Shown here: piece after piece, positions 54,816 through 61,982 of the stretch | Position numbering within the stretch: position 1 is the first letter of the stretch | How the letters are laid out: the number at the start of each line of letters is the position of its first letter | Virus record (IMG/VR): IMGVR_UViG_3300034374_005666 | Coordinates: 1-64,000 of that record | Direction: 5' to 3' (one strand) | Length of the DNA stretch: 64,000 nucleotides | From: a virus | Notes under the pieces: model-generated | The model's database searches: none | Seen by the model: only the letters and a program-made list of their open reading frames with translations | Told to the model about the DNA's origin: nothing | Program-made: the position numbers and the translations under genes

Positions 54816-55294
54816 TATGCAAATACATTTTGTTCGTTAATAATTTCTTCTGCTGCGTCATATGCCTGAGCTTCATAGCGTTCTGCTTCAAGAGCATTGA
54901 CAAGCTCATAGACATTTTCTTGATACTCAGTAAAGAATAAATCCTGCTCTCCATTGAGCCATGACAGACTATTGTGAATCCATGTAGCTACTGGCTTGGA
55001 AGCAGCCTTACGTACTCTACCTAGTTCTGTAGTCTGATCTGTTTTACCAATAGACAGTGCGCGTGGCTTAGTGCCTTCTGGTAGTTCAGGTACTACTGTA
55101 GCAAACAGCCTGTCATCCTCAATAGCAAATACCAGATAGTTCTCTGGAGTAAGCTGTAGAATGTCAATAAGTGCTTGATTAAATTCAAAGGTTGCTCTTG
55201 AACCTTGTACTTCAGGTACACGTAGTGCAGGCTGAGTGTACTTTTCCCGAACTGAGCTAGTTCGTCCTTTCTCTGGAAAGAAATTCAAATCCAT
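54815..55294 (-). CDS. Unknown replication-region protein
   Basis: 159 aa. Overlaps the next gene by 1 nt (start and stop share a base). A central beta region (NYLVFAIEDDRLFATVVPEL) is followed by a helical acidic tail. No family recognised. Likely co-expressed with the downstream candidate ssDNA-binding gene. Confidence 0.5.
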   Translation of the reverse strand: MDLNFFPEKGRTSSVREKYTQPALRVPEVQGSRATFEFNQALIDILQLTPENYLVFAIEDDRLFATVVPELPEGTKPRALSIGKTDQTTELGRVRKAASKPVATWIHNSLSWLNGEQDLFFTEYQENVYELVNALEAERYEAQAYDAAEEIINEQNVFA

Positions 55295-55343
55295 AGTTTA
55301 AATATATATTTAGTTGATTAAAAACCGTGGGTTACAAAGATAG

Positions 55344-56042
55344 TTAATACTCGTCTAACTTCTTCAAAATAAAGCTGAAATCATTAGGAATAAGCTCGTC
55401 TTCAAATAAGCCTTCCATAGTACGACAAGTATCAGAACCTGAGTTCTTTGTTCTAAAATAATACTTGGTTTCTGTTTTATCTTTTACCACATGAGTATAA
55501 AGAGTATTCTCGAATAAGCCTTCTACTGATAGATTACGTGCTAAGTTACCGAGTATCTTCAGACGATATCTTACTTCACCATTAGGAGCTTTATACTCTT
55601 CTGTATGACCGATAACAAAAGCTACTGGATTTTCACTAAAAGCTGCTCTACCTTTAGACTGAATGTCGTTTAGTATTTGCTGATAACTTGAAGGGATCAT
55701 TTGGTGTGCAGTTGGCTTAGTCTTAGTACCAAATATTTGTTTACCTCCACGCCAAGTAGGATTTTTTGCATCTGAGTTATACCACATACATTCTCCTTCT
55801 TTTAGAGTAGAAATACCAAAACTTTTACCAGAACCAAAATCACCAAGAACTGCTATCTCAGTAAATCCAAGTTTCTGTAAGCTTTTAATAAAATTATACA
55901 ACTCTACCCCGTAGTTACGCCATTTGTCGAAATTAGGTTTAGAGCTTTCTGCACTGTATTGTGCGTCTTGAATACCGTTTAGAGTATCCACTACAATTGC
56001 TTTGTAAGGCATGTTAAAGTTCAATTTCTTTAAATTCATCAA
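55344..56042 (-). CDS. Sak4-like RecA-fold recombinase with swapped Walker segments
   Basis: 232 aa. Family features: Walker A GDFGSGKS (67-74), a Walker B-like segment AIVVDTLNGIQDAQ (15-28) with NFDKWRNYGVELYN (37-50), VIGHTEE (143-149), and a C-terminal EGLFENTLYTHVV...FRTKNSGSDT...ELIPND. In the Sak4 proteins I know, Walker A comes first and Walker B follows; here the B segment precedes A. The rest of the order is normal. Sak4 proteins promote single-strand annealing or strand exchange with the phage SSB and exonuclease. Start could be ATG 56042, 56039 or 56012. Confidence 0.7.
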   Translation of the reverse strand: MMNLKKLNFNMPYKAIVVDTLNGIQDAQYSAESSKPNFDKWRNYGVELYNFIKSLQKLGFTEIAVLGDFGSGKSFGISTLKEGECMWYNSDAKNPTWRGGKQIFGTKTKPTAHQMIPSSYQQILNDIQSKGRAAFSENPVAFVIGHTEEYKAPNGEVRYRLKILGNLARNLSVEGLFENTLYTHVVKDKTETKYYFRTKNSGSDTCRTMEGLFEDELIPNDFSFILKKLDEY

Positions 56043-57066
56043 TTACGAAGTTGCAAGCTAAAGGTATCTCTCTATCCTCTACTGCACCTTCGCGTGTTTT
56101 AAGTACGCTCAGTGATCTGAAACTAAAGCCTAATTCATCAAGAATTAAACCTCCATATTCTTTCTCACCTACACGTTTTGGATCAAATAAGCCAAATGCT
56201 AAAGTAGCATCTTCTTGCGTTAGTTTACACTTAGCAAGAGTGGCTAAACTAGGCTTCATCTTTTCAAGTATCGTACTGCCTTTATAAGTAGTCTCTACTT
56301 TTTCTTTGTCTGAAACTTGTTGCTGCACAAGTACATTAATAGTACCACACTTAAGACCAAGGCGTGATCTCATATATACATTGCTAAACATTTTAAGTGT
56401 CTCATATTGAGACATACTTTGTCCCTGTATATGTTCACCTGGATATTTGTCTATAGTGTCACTAATACATATAACCAGTCGTGTAGGATCATCAGGTATA
56501 TATGTAGACCACATTTCTCCTCTATCTACTTCTTTACCTTCGTGCACAAACTTGCCTACTGTAGCTAGATAATCTCTGCAATGTTTATAGAAACCTGTAG
56601 CTGATGGTATTTGTACTACTTCTAAATCACTGTATTTAGACTCAGCTATTTCTACACATTCTGACACTCTCTTCATTGTTAAGTCATCAAGAGACTTTTC
56701 TCTGTAATTATTGAGAGTGTAATAGTCCAAACTTGTATTGTACTTTCTATAGTATATCTCTGCAATAAGTGTACTTGCTACTTTCTCTGCTGGTTCTTCT
56801 AAACTATTTAGTATAATCTTTACAGGCATATTATGCTCATTAGCGTATTTAAGTACATCTTTTACAAATACTTTTCTTGTAAATCTGGACTTACCTACAC
56901 CTGAACTGGCAGTAACTAATACTTGTTCACCTCTAACTATACCTGGTATGTACTGAGATAGTTTATTACTAAATGTCCAAGGTATAATAACTGGTTTACC
57001 TGAGTCTATAGACTGCTTATTAGCCAGTGACTGCTGATAAAAAGATTTGTATATACTCATAACCAT
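56014..57066 (-). CDS. Replicative DNA helicase, DnaB-type
   Basis: 350 aa. Walker A ASSGVGKS (53-60) after PGIVRGEQVLV; NSLEEP (Asn-Ser-x-Glu-Glu) is the conserved E of motif 1a, and VICISDT is the Walker B strand. This is the RecA-like motor of DnaB helicases without a DnaB N-terminal domain. It overlaps the Sak4-like gene by 29 nt. Start is ATG 57066 or ATG 57060; the latter gives an ATGA overlap with the gene before it. Primer synthesis is by a separate primase gene. Confidence 0.8.
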   Translation of the reverse strand: MVMSIYKSFYQQSLANKQSIDSGKPVIIPWTFSNKLSQYIPGIVRGEQVLVTASSGVGKSRFTRKVFVKDVLKYANEHNMPVKIILNSLEEPAEKVASTLIAEIYYRKYNTSLDYYTLNNYREKSLDDLTMKRVSECVEIAESKYSDLEVVQIPSATGFYKHCRDYLATVGKFVHEGKEVDRGEMWSTYIPDDPTRLVICISDTIDKYPGEHIQGQSMSQYETLKMFSNVYMRSRLGLKCGTINVLVQQQVSDKEKVETTYKGSTILEKMKPSLATLAKCKLTQEDATLAFGLFDPKRVGEKEYGGLILDELGFSFRSLSVLKTREGAVEDREIPLACNFVIDEFKEIEL

Positions 57067-57521
57067 TTTACACTAGAACGTTCACTACTGTCCTCTACAA
57101 TAGCTGCTAAATGTGATTTATCATTCTTATCCAGAATGAAATTATCACACTTTAAAAGGTATTGTTTGTCTGTTGAATCTACGTATTCTTTTGCTGCTAG
57201 ACAACACTGCTCAAATGTAATGTTATACCTTTTCATAACAGCTCTAAGTAACTTTTCTACTACATCTTTAGTTGAAGCATACCCAGTTCTACCTGAATAA
57301 GCTTTCATCCAATACTTTCTAAACTTATCTATATCTATAATATCTCCTTCAGGCACATATCTCAATCTGCACTGTTTATCATAGTCAAGAACTAATAATC
57401 CTTCTCCATACAATTCAGAACTTACTCTTTGAATAAGTTCATGTTTATCTGGATGTGCCCATGTCTTGTAATCCAAATCGTATTCAACCAATGCAATAAC
57501 AAATTTCTGTTCATCATTCAT
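57057..57521 (-). CDS. Replication accessory protein, helicase-loader candidate
   Basis: 154 aa. The C-terminal half (VVEKLLRAVMKRYNITFEQC...YLLKCDNFILDKNDKSHLAA) has the helical pattern ending in 'F-I-x-K...S-x-L' found at the ends of several phage replisome-organiser and helicase-associated proteins. Immediately upstream of the DnaB-type helicase with a 10-nt overlap, so a loader or clamp function is reasonable but not shown. Confidence 0.5.
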   Translation of the reverse strand: MNDEQKFVIALVEYDLDYKTWAHPDKHELIQRVSSELYGEGLLVLDYDKQCRLRYVPEGDIIDIDKFRKYWMKAYSGRTGYASTKDVVEKLLRAVMKRYNITFEQCCLAAKEYVDSTDKQYLLKCDNFILDKNDKSHLAAIVEDSSERSSVKWL

Positions 57522-57559
57522 AGTTTATTCAATTTCAATGATTGCTGCACCAATGTACA

Positions 57560-57775
57560 TTATTCTTTGTTTTTGTAATAGTGATTAAGCACCCTTCTGG
57601 ATGATTTGATTTTCTTTTGTTTCTTTTCTTCTCTGAGCTGTTCTATCCATTGTTTTGCTCTTTTCAGTGCAAACTCTGGAAAATAGAATGGAGTAGCTGT
57701 TTTATGGATAATTTCTCCATCATTCTCAACTACTCCATAGTACATGTCATTCTTCTTTTCTGTCTTTGCTTCCAT
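57560..57775 (-). CDS. Small basic protein, unknown
   Basis: 71 aa, Lys-rich (EEKKQKKIKSSRRVLNHYYKNK). Possible nucleic-acid binder. Starts inside the small membrane gene before it (29-nt overlap). Confidence 0.5.
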   Translation of the reverse strand: MEAKTEKKNDMYYGVVENDGEIIHKTATPFYFPEFALKRAKQWIEQLREEKKQKKIKSSRRVLNHYYKNKE

Positions 57776-57866
57776 ATGTAAACAATGCTTGTATAAATGA
57801 TATAATGAAAAATATTGGTATTAGTGCAGGTAAGATAAACAATAGACACCCTCTTTCAGATTTCAT
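57747..57866 (-). CDS. Very small single-helix membrane protein
   Basis: 39 aa: MKSERG, then a long hydrophobic stretch (CLLFILPALIPIFFIISFI), then a charged tail (YGSKDRKEE). One transmembrane helix with inside-positive start. It begins 5 nt after the helicase stop. Unknown function; real gene status rests on the clear membrane pattern and on filling the gap. Confidence 0.45.
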   Translation of the reverse strand: MKSERGCLLFILPALIPIFFIISFIQALFTYGSKDRKEE

Positions 57867-57870
57867 AATT

Positions 57871-59160
57871 CTAATTTTGAGACAGCAATACTCTGCTATC
57901 GTAATGTCCAACAATATTCAAGTCATGCTCTTGGATTAATTCTCCACGCATGCCTTTTTCTTTCTTTAACTTATCAAACCATTTTTCTTCAAGAGTACCT
58001 TGGGTGACTATAAAGTACAGATTAGCTACACCTTCAACCCATCTGATTCTAGCTCTACGTTGTTCCATATTATGCCACTTAGAGCTATAGCTGAAGAAGA
58101 TAATATTCTGCACTCCTTCCAATGTAATACCTTGTTTAAGCATTTTACTGGAAGCAATAACAGGTTCTTCTCCACTATTGAATTTTTCAATCAACTCTAG
58201 CGCATTATCTGATCTGACTACAGGGCATATATTCTCTAGTATATCAAGACGTTCACCAAATATGAGTGTCTTACCAGATAGTGTACTCAGTAAAGCTTTT
58301 GTTGTAGCTACTTTGGACTTCAGATTGTACAGAAAGGTAGTTAATTCTCTACCAATAGCCATCTTAAGATACTTTGGTTTACGAAAATCCTTTCTGAAGT
58401 TATCTTTCTTTAGATAATACTCTTGCTCTGTACCTAATGTATCATAGCTCTTCCATATCTTGATTGATCTGTCTTGAGTATCCAGATGGTGATTGATTAT
58501 CCAAGTTTGATACTTAGCAATCATACCTTCTTCAATAGCCTGTTTAGTCTCTACTTTGTATACTACAGGAATATACATAGATAGCAATTGCCCCTTACTA
58601 ATAAACTCTGTAATCTCTCCTCTTTTAGTTTCTGCATCTGTCTGATAAATTGTAAGAAGGTCAGCATTATCCTGTATGTCTTGAGGATATACGTGCTGGT
58701 CTAAAGACATAGCTCCAGTCAATGCAACAACATGCTTACACTTGTTGTTTATTATATTCTCACTATACTTAGCTGACAAGCCATCTTGAATTTCATCTGC
58801 TACCAGTAAACCTATGTTTTCAAAGTTATTAAACTCTTCCACAGGCATAGCTTGATAGCATCTGAACTGAATGTTAAAATCAGCTACAGGGTCTTTATCA
58901 AACAGGCTTTTAAACTTAGGTATTTCATCTTCAAACAATGTCTTTTCACGTACTATAGTCTCTGCCAGAAATACAATAGTATCTCCTTTATTGATCTTTC
59001 CATCTTCCAGCAATCTATATGCAGCCTTCAGGGAAGCTATAGTTTTACCAGCACCAGGAAACAGCATCCATGTACCTACATAGTTATTTTGTACCCAAGC
59101 TTCTACAGCTTGGTCTTGATGGTAATTCAGTCTTTCTATATTTCTTTTCATAGTCTGCAT
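57871..59160 (-). CDS. SF2 DNA/RNA helicase
   Basis: 429 aa. Walker A PGAGKT (35-40), DEIQD (122-126, DExx box), ALTGAMS (146-152, motif III) and, near the C-terminus, QRRARIRW (motif VI arginines). A UvsW/RecG-like superfamily 2 motor for fork or D-loop processing. Start: ATG 59160 (MQTMKRNI) lies directly after the AGAATAAT motif that precedes each micro-gene upstream, with the same 13-nt overlap with the last micro-gene, so I prefer it to ATG 59151. Expression is therefore coupled to the micro-gene array. Confidence 0.85.
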   Translation of the reverse strand: MQTMKRNIERLNYHQDQAVEAWVQNNYVGTWMLFPGAGKTIASLKAAYRLLEDGKINKGDTIVFLAETIVREKTLFEDEIPKFKSLFDKDPVADFNIQFRCYQAMPVEEFNNFENIGLLVADEIQDGLSAKYSENIINNKCKHVVALTGAMSLDQHVYPQDIQDNADLLTIYQTDAETKRGEITEFISKGQLLSMYIPVVYKVETKQAIEEGMIAKYQTWIINHHLDTQDRSIKIWKSYDTLGTEQEYYLKKDNFRKDFRKPKYLKMAIGRELTTFLYNLKSKVATTKALLSTLSGKTLIFGERLDILENICPVVRSDNALELIEKFNSGEEPVIASSKMLKQGITLEGVQNIIFFSYSSKWHNMEQRRARIRWVEGVANLYFIVTQGTLEEKWFDKLKKEKGMRGELIQEHDLNIVGHYDSRVLLSQN

Positions 59161-59285
59161 ATTATTCTGTTGCTTAAAGTTAAATCAATTGCTCTATCTG
59201 GAATAGAGTATGCTGTTCTATTGTAATACTTGTATTCATATCTAAATAAAGGATAAAAGAAACAGTAATATTTTAGATATAACAT
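59148..59285 (-). CDS. Array micro-gene B9 (last unit, coupled to helicase)
   Basis: 45 aa, aromatic-rich N-half (MLYLKYYCFFYPLFRYEYKY), tail SNRIICRL-stop. Overlaps the helicase start by 13 nt. A longer in-frame ATG (59333) exists but lies within unit B8; the array spacing argues for 59285. Confidence 0.75.
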   Translation of the reverse strand: MLYLKYYCFFYPLFRYEYKYYNRTAYSIPDRAIDLTLSNRIICRL

Positions 59286-59404
59286 AGTATTCTGTTTGAA
59301 ATTCTTCTGGCTCGAAAGCCAGCTCTTGTCCACCCAGCAGCATTAAAATGAAATAAATCTATATAGCTTGCTTTTTTGTAAAGTTTAGTCTTTATAAGTA
59401 GCAT
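59273..59404 (-). CDS. Array micro-gene B8
   Basis: 43 aa, strongly basic (nine Lys/Arg, one Asp), e.g. WTRAGFRARRI, tail SNRILCYI-stop. Overlaps B9 by 13 nt. A hairpin-like GGCTCGAAAGCC in the DNA lies inside this frame and is coding. Confidence 0.7.
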   Translation of the reverse strand: MLLIKTKLYKKASYIDLFHFNAAGWTRAGFRARRISNRILCYI

Positions 59405-59535
59405 AGTATTCTATTTGATAAAGCATCAAGACCTGATATATCCCACTCATAAACTTTAACCCAATCTTCTGGTTCTTCCCTATAACGGTTAGCCCATACT
59501 AACCTAGTACCATAAATCATATTTATACAAAACAT
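59392..59535 (-). CDS. Array micro-gene B7
   Basis: 47 aa with an acidic centre (YREEPEDWVKVYEWD) and three Trp; tail SNRILCYL-stop. Junction sequence AATAGAATACTATG with B8. The opposite charge from B8 despite the same tail shows how far the bodies have diverged. Confidence 0.7.
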   Translation of the reverse strand: MFCINMIYGTRLVWANRYREEPEDWVKVYEWDISGLDALSNRILCYL

Positions 59536-59663
59536 ACTATTCTATTTGATGCAAACTGATAGTTTACTTGGCTCCAATGTTTGACACAAGTAATTGTGTG
59601 GTCTAGATAAACTGATGACCATCTAAAATTATAACTATCATAAAGTTTATTTAACAGTAACAT
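59523..59663 (-). CDS. Array micro-gene B6
   Basis: 46 aa (MLLLNKLYDSYNFRW...), tail SNRIVCFV-stop. 13-nt overlap with B7. Mixed hydrophobic/polar body with three Trp-type aromatics; no signal peptide or membrane helix. Confidence 0.7.
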   Translation of the reverse strand: MLLLNKLYDSYNFRWSSVYLDHTITCVKHWSQVNYQFASNRIVCFV

Positions 59664-59800
59664 ACTATTCTTATTGTGTTGTCTGAAGGTGGTATGAATC
59701 TACTGTAGTAAGGGTCTTCCCGTTCTTCATGGTAAAACACAGATCTGTAGTTACTATGACAGTAAAAAGTTATTGCTGTAACTATTTCTATATTACACAT
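59651..59800 (-). CDS. Array micro-gene B5
   Basis: 49 aa, the longest array product. Contains FYHEEREDPYYSRFIPP and tail TIRIVCYC-stop, so Asn of the usual S-N-R is replaced by Ile while Arg and Cys are kept. 13-nt overlap with B6. Confidence 0.7.
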   Translation of the reverse strand: MCNIEIVTAITFYCHSNYRSVFYHEEREDPYYSRFIPPSDNTIRIVCYC

Positions 59801-59925
59801 AATATTCTATTTGTAATAAACCAAGCTCCTGCATGGCTATAAAAATCATGGAAATCCCATCCTGGTTCAAATGACCAGTCATATACGTGCTCACCATATA
59901 AAGCAGAGTGATTTAAAATATACAT
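59788..59925 (-). CDS. Array micro-gene B4
   Basis: 45 aa, acidic and Trp-rich (YDWSFEPGWDFHDFYSHAGA), tail TNRILCVI-stop. 13-nt overlap with B5. The aromatic/acidic body resembles A9 (48 aa) in spacing of Trp and His. Confidence 0.7.
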   Translation of the reverse strand: MYILNHSALYGEHVYDWSFEPGWDFHDFYSHAGAWFITNRILCVI

Positions 59926-60053
59926 ATTATTCTATTTGTAAATCCGTTATCGTGATATTCCATTATACTTAATATTGCTACATACCTATACGTAGTCCAG
60001 TAATAATGATCTAATACTATAAATCCATATGTTGTGTAACTTATATGTAGCAT
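59913..60053 (-). CDS. Array micro-gene B3
   Basis: 46 aa, Tyr-rich (DHYYWTTYRYVAILSIMEYH), tail TNRIICIF-stop. 13-nt overlap with B4. Confidence 0.7.
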   Translation of the reverse strand: MLHISYTTYGFIVLDHYYWTTYRYVAILSIMEYHDNGFTNRIICIF

Positions 60054-60181
60054 ACTGTTTTGAATGTTTGTACTCTGTTTAATCTTCTAATAAACCAAAG
60101 AATCAGCCTATATTTAAAAGAAAACCTTGTTTTATGTATATAGTTAACTCCTTTAGGACTAACTATCATTATACGTAGCAT
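60041..60181 (-). CDS. Array micro-gene B2 (divergent tail)
   Basis: 46 aa, basic (KGVNYIHKTRFSFKYRLILW). The tail FKTVCYI-stop keeps Cys at the third position from the end, but Arg-Ile has become Lys-Thr. 13-nt overlap with B3 preserved. Confidence 0.65.
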   Translation of the reverse strand: MLRIMIVSPKGVNYIHKTRFSFKYRLILWFIRRLNRVQTFKTVCYI

Positions 60182-60291
60182 ACTGGCCTAATTGTGTCTA
60201 TTCTTATAAATAAAGTAATTGGAAACCATCTATTAGAAAAAGAACACTCAAAGTTATAGTTCAAGCATTGTTTAAATCCTAGTTTTCGCAT
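60169..60291 (-). CDS. Array micro-gene B1
   Basis: 40 aa (MRKLGFKQCLNYNFECSF...), tail TIRPVCYV-stop with Arg encoded by AGG instead of AGA. First unit of block B after the metallophosphoesterase gene; its ATG is not preceded by the usual AGAATA-ATG spacing, consistent with a broken junction. Confidence 0.65.
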   Translation of the reverse strand: MRKLGFKQCLNYNFECSFSNRWFPITLFIRIDTIRPVCYV

Positions 60292-60349
60292 GTGCGTATA
60301 TTGTTTATATTATTCTGAATACCTATGTTTGTTGTAAACAGAATAACTT

Positions 60350-61165
60350 ATGCAGATCAATAAGATTAATGATCTATACATGGAAATACGTATTCCATAC
60401 AGATCAATGAGGACTTCTTCCTATTTTCATTTATGCTCAGATGTTCACTTCGATAATCCAGACTCAGACCAAAAGCTCTTCTTTAGCCATCTGGACAAGA
60501 TTAAAAGCCTTAATGGTAAAAGCTTAATCTTTGGTGATTTCCTCTGTTTAATGCAGGGAAAATACGACCTGCGTAGTGATAAATCTAAGATCAGACCAGA
60601 GCATAACAAGAGCAATTATCTTGATGCTGTACTTGACGATACGGCGGATAAACTCAAACCTTACAAAAAGACTTTGGGTATGATTAGCTTAGGTAATCAC
60701 GAAAGCCGCGTTATTGAAAGAAATGAAATTGATCCATTGCATAACTTAGCATTACGTCTCAAAGGACTAAATACTATGGGTTATCATGGATTTATAAAGT
60801 TTATCTTTCACAACAATGGTTCTAAAGTAAGGTCATGTCTTCTCTATTTCCATCATGGTAAATGGGGCAGTATAACCAGTTCAGTTAATAAACATGGACT
60901 TTCTGTACCACAAGCAGATATTATTGTCTCAGGTCACACACATTCTGAATTTTATGTACCTGTACCTAGATTAAATCTGCGACAAAATGGTGAAGTAAGT
61001 ATTACTAAACAGCATCACATTAAGTGTGGTACTTATAAAGATGAGTTTTTGACTACTAAAGGTTTTGGAGTAGAAAGAATAGCTGTACCTAAGAATATAG
61101 GTTCATGGCTACTCAAGCTTACACCTACAGAAAAAGATGTAGATATTAAGTTTGAGTCTATGTAA
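60350..61165 (+). CDS. Calcineurin-like metallophosphoesterase
   Basis: 271 aa. All five metal-site blocks are present: SDVHF (D31-x-H33), FGDF (62-63), GNHE (115-118), HHG (~172) and GHTH (~199). These two-metal enzymes include SbcD/Mre11-type nucleases, phosphodiesterases and 2',3'-cyclic phosphodiesterases; the substrate cannot be told from the motifs. It is the only + strand gene in the right arm and lies between two blocks of - strand micro-genes. Its start is preceded by AAACAGAATAACTTATG, close to the array junction motif. It ends converging with unit A9 (8-nt overlap). Confidence 0.8.
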   Translation: MQINKINDLYMEIRIPYRSMRTSSYFHLCSDVHFDNPDSDQKLFFSHLDKIKSLNGKSLIFGDFLCLMQGKYDLRSDKSKIRPEHNKSNYLDAVLDDTADKLKPYKKTLGMISLGNHESRVIERNEIDPLHNLALRLKGLNTMGYHGFIKFIFHNNGSKVRSCLLYFHHGKWGSITSSVNKHGLSVPQADIIVSGHTHSEFYVPVPRLNLRQNGEVSITKQHHIKCGTYKDEFLTTKGFGVERIAVPKNIGSWLLKLTPTEKDVDIKFESM

Positions 61166-61304
61166 TGCAGATTATTCTATTTGTTAACCAATAAGACCTT
61201 TCTAAGAAATTATCATGGTAAGGCCATTTGTTCCAATCAGCTAATTCAGCTTCAAAATCTTCATGGTTGTAGTAAAGAAATAAACATTCATTTACATGTA
61301 ACAT
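61158..61304 (-). CDS. Array micro-gene A9 (terminal unit of block A)
   Basis: 48 aa (LADWNKWPYHDNFLERSYWL), tail TNRIICIT-stop. Here no downstream ATG overlaps (ATC TGC instead of ATA TGC), yet the amino-acid tail is intact, which argues that the tail itself is selected. Overlaps the end of the metallophosphoesterase gene, convergently. Confidence 0.7.
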   Translation of the reverse strand: MLHVNECLFLYYNHEDFEAELADWNKWPYHDNFLERSYWLTNRIICIT

Positions 61305-61438
61305 ATCATTCTCATTGTAGTATTGCTGTTAAGCACAGCATGTATAATCTTACGACTTTCTAGTATTGCATCTATTCCCTCAAACAAATTATCAAAAGTT
61401 TCAAACAGAATAAATCTAAAACAATTTATAGTATGCAT
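61292..61438 (-). CDS. Array micro-gene A8
   Basis: 48 aa, mostly helical pattern (FETFDNLFEGIDAILESRKI), tail TMRMICYM-stop. Overlaps A9 by 13 nt. Begins MHTINCF rather than ML. Confidence 0.7.
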   Translation of the reverse strand: MHTINCFRFILFETFDNLFEGIDAILESRKIIHAVLNSNTTMRMICYM

Positions 61439-61560
61439 ATAGTACGTATTGTAGTGTCTGTATATCCAAAGTTTCCACCATAAACAAAAGAGTATTTAAA
61501 TAAATTACCCATTGACAAATAGCATGTGTATGCTTTAATACAATTGAGTAGTTTTATCAT
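61426..61560 (-). CDS. Array micro-gene A7
   Basis: 44 aa (MIKLLNCIKAYTCYLSMGNL...), tail TIRTICIL-stop. Arg is encoded by CGT, unlike the AGA of most units, so protein-level conservation is supported. 13-nt overlap with A8. Confidence 0.7.
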   Translation of the reverse strand: MIKLLNCIKAYTCYLSMGNLFKYSFVYGGNFGYTDTTIRTICIL

Positions 61561-61724
61561 ACTTCAAACGTTTTATTCCACACATACACTAGTATGTGAT
61601 AGAATCCATCATTCTTAGCTACTATATAGTAACCTTTCATATCTGTAACTAATCTTTCTAATTCAATCTCAAGCATATATGCAGGTATAACTGCAATATA
61701 TGCACCATTCAAGTCTTCCAGCAT
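61557..61724 (-). CDS. Odd small gene inside array block A
   Basis: 55 aa (MLEDLNGAYIAVIPAYMLEI...YVWNKTFEV-stop). It lacks the R-I-x-C tail and overlaps A7 by only 4 nt (ATGA). The array-type ATG at 61747, right after unit A5's junction motif, opens a 12-codon frame (MSLIIVNKCWKT) that stops; this unit may be a replaced or frameshifted copy, or an unrelated insertion. Confidence 0.55.
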   Translation of the reverse strand: MLEDLNGAYIAVIPAYMLEIELERLVTDMKGYYIVAKNDGFYHILVYVWNKTFEV

Positions 61725-61734
61725 TTGTTTACTA

Positions 61735-61863
61735 TTATAAGTGACATAATATTCTTATTGATTGGTCATCTATTCTCATTGCCATTACCCAATGATTATT
61801 GCTGTATTCAAAATTATAAGATGGAAATTTTGGATAGCTTATAAGCCGTTTTATACATAGCAT
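61735..61863 (-). CDS. Array micro-gene A5
   Basis: 42 aa (MLCIKRLISYPKFPSYNFEY...), tail SIRILCHL-stop. Followed by the junction AAGAATATTATG, which opens the aborted frame at 61747. Confidence 0.7.
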   Translation of the reverse strand: MLCIKRLISYPKFPSYNFEYSNNHWVMAMRIDDQSIRILCHL

Positions 61864-61982
61864 AATATTCTGTTTGATTTGTCTCGTATTTCTAAAGAAG
61901 TATTTATAAAAACATTATCTTCATACCATTTATAACTGTATGAGTCATATACTTTTGTTATACATTTTATTATAGTTGACAT
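61851..61982 (-). CDS. Array micro-gene A4
   Basis: 43 aa (MSTIIKCITKVYDSYSYKWY...), tail SNRILCYV-stop. 13-nt overlap with A5. Junction AACAGAATATTATG is close to the array consensus. Confidence 0.7.
   Translation of the reverse strand: MSTIIKCITKVYDSYSYKWYEDNVFINTSLEIRDKSNRILCYV

Larger units (their letters stand above)
59148..60291 (-). repeat. Micro-gene array, block B (nine units)
   Basis: Nine tandem units of 110-137 nt, each with an ORF of 40-49 codons. Unit junctions share the core ACAGAATA or AATAGAATA, then 1-2 variable bases and T-ATG; the ATG of the next ORF is two bases before the Cys codon reading of the previous one. Overlaps are 13 nt at all eight internal junctions and at the helicase start. 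Bodies between junctions differ strongly. The array ends just after the helicase ATG. Confidence 0.8.

Noticed and set aside
57747-57866. Possible noncoding gap between the helicase and the 71-aa gene.
   Set aside because: A clear membrane-helix ORF fills it, so I list a gene instead, with lower confidence.
59300-59340. tRNA-like or hairpin element (GGCTCGAAAGCC).
   Set aside because: No cloverleaf or acceptor stem, and it lies inside micro-gene B8.
61181-61363. A 60-aa + strand frame downstream of the phosphoesterase.
   Set aside because: It is antisense to micro-genes A8 and A9, which have the conserved tail and overlaps.
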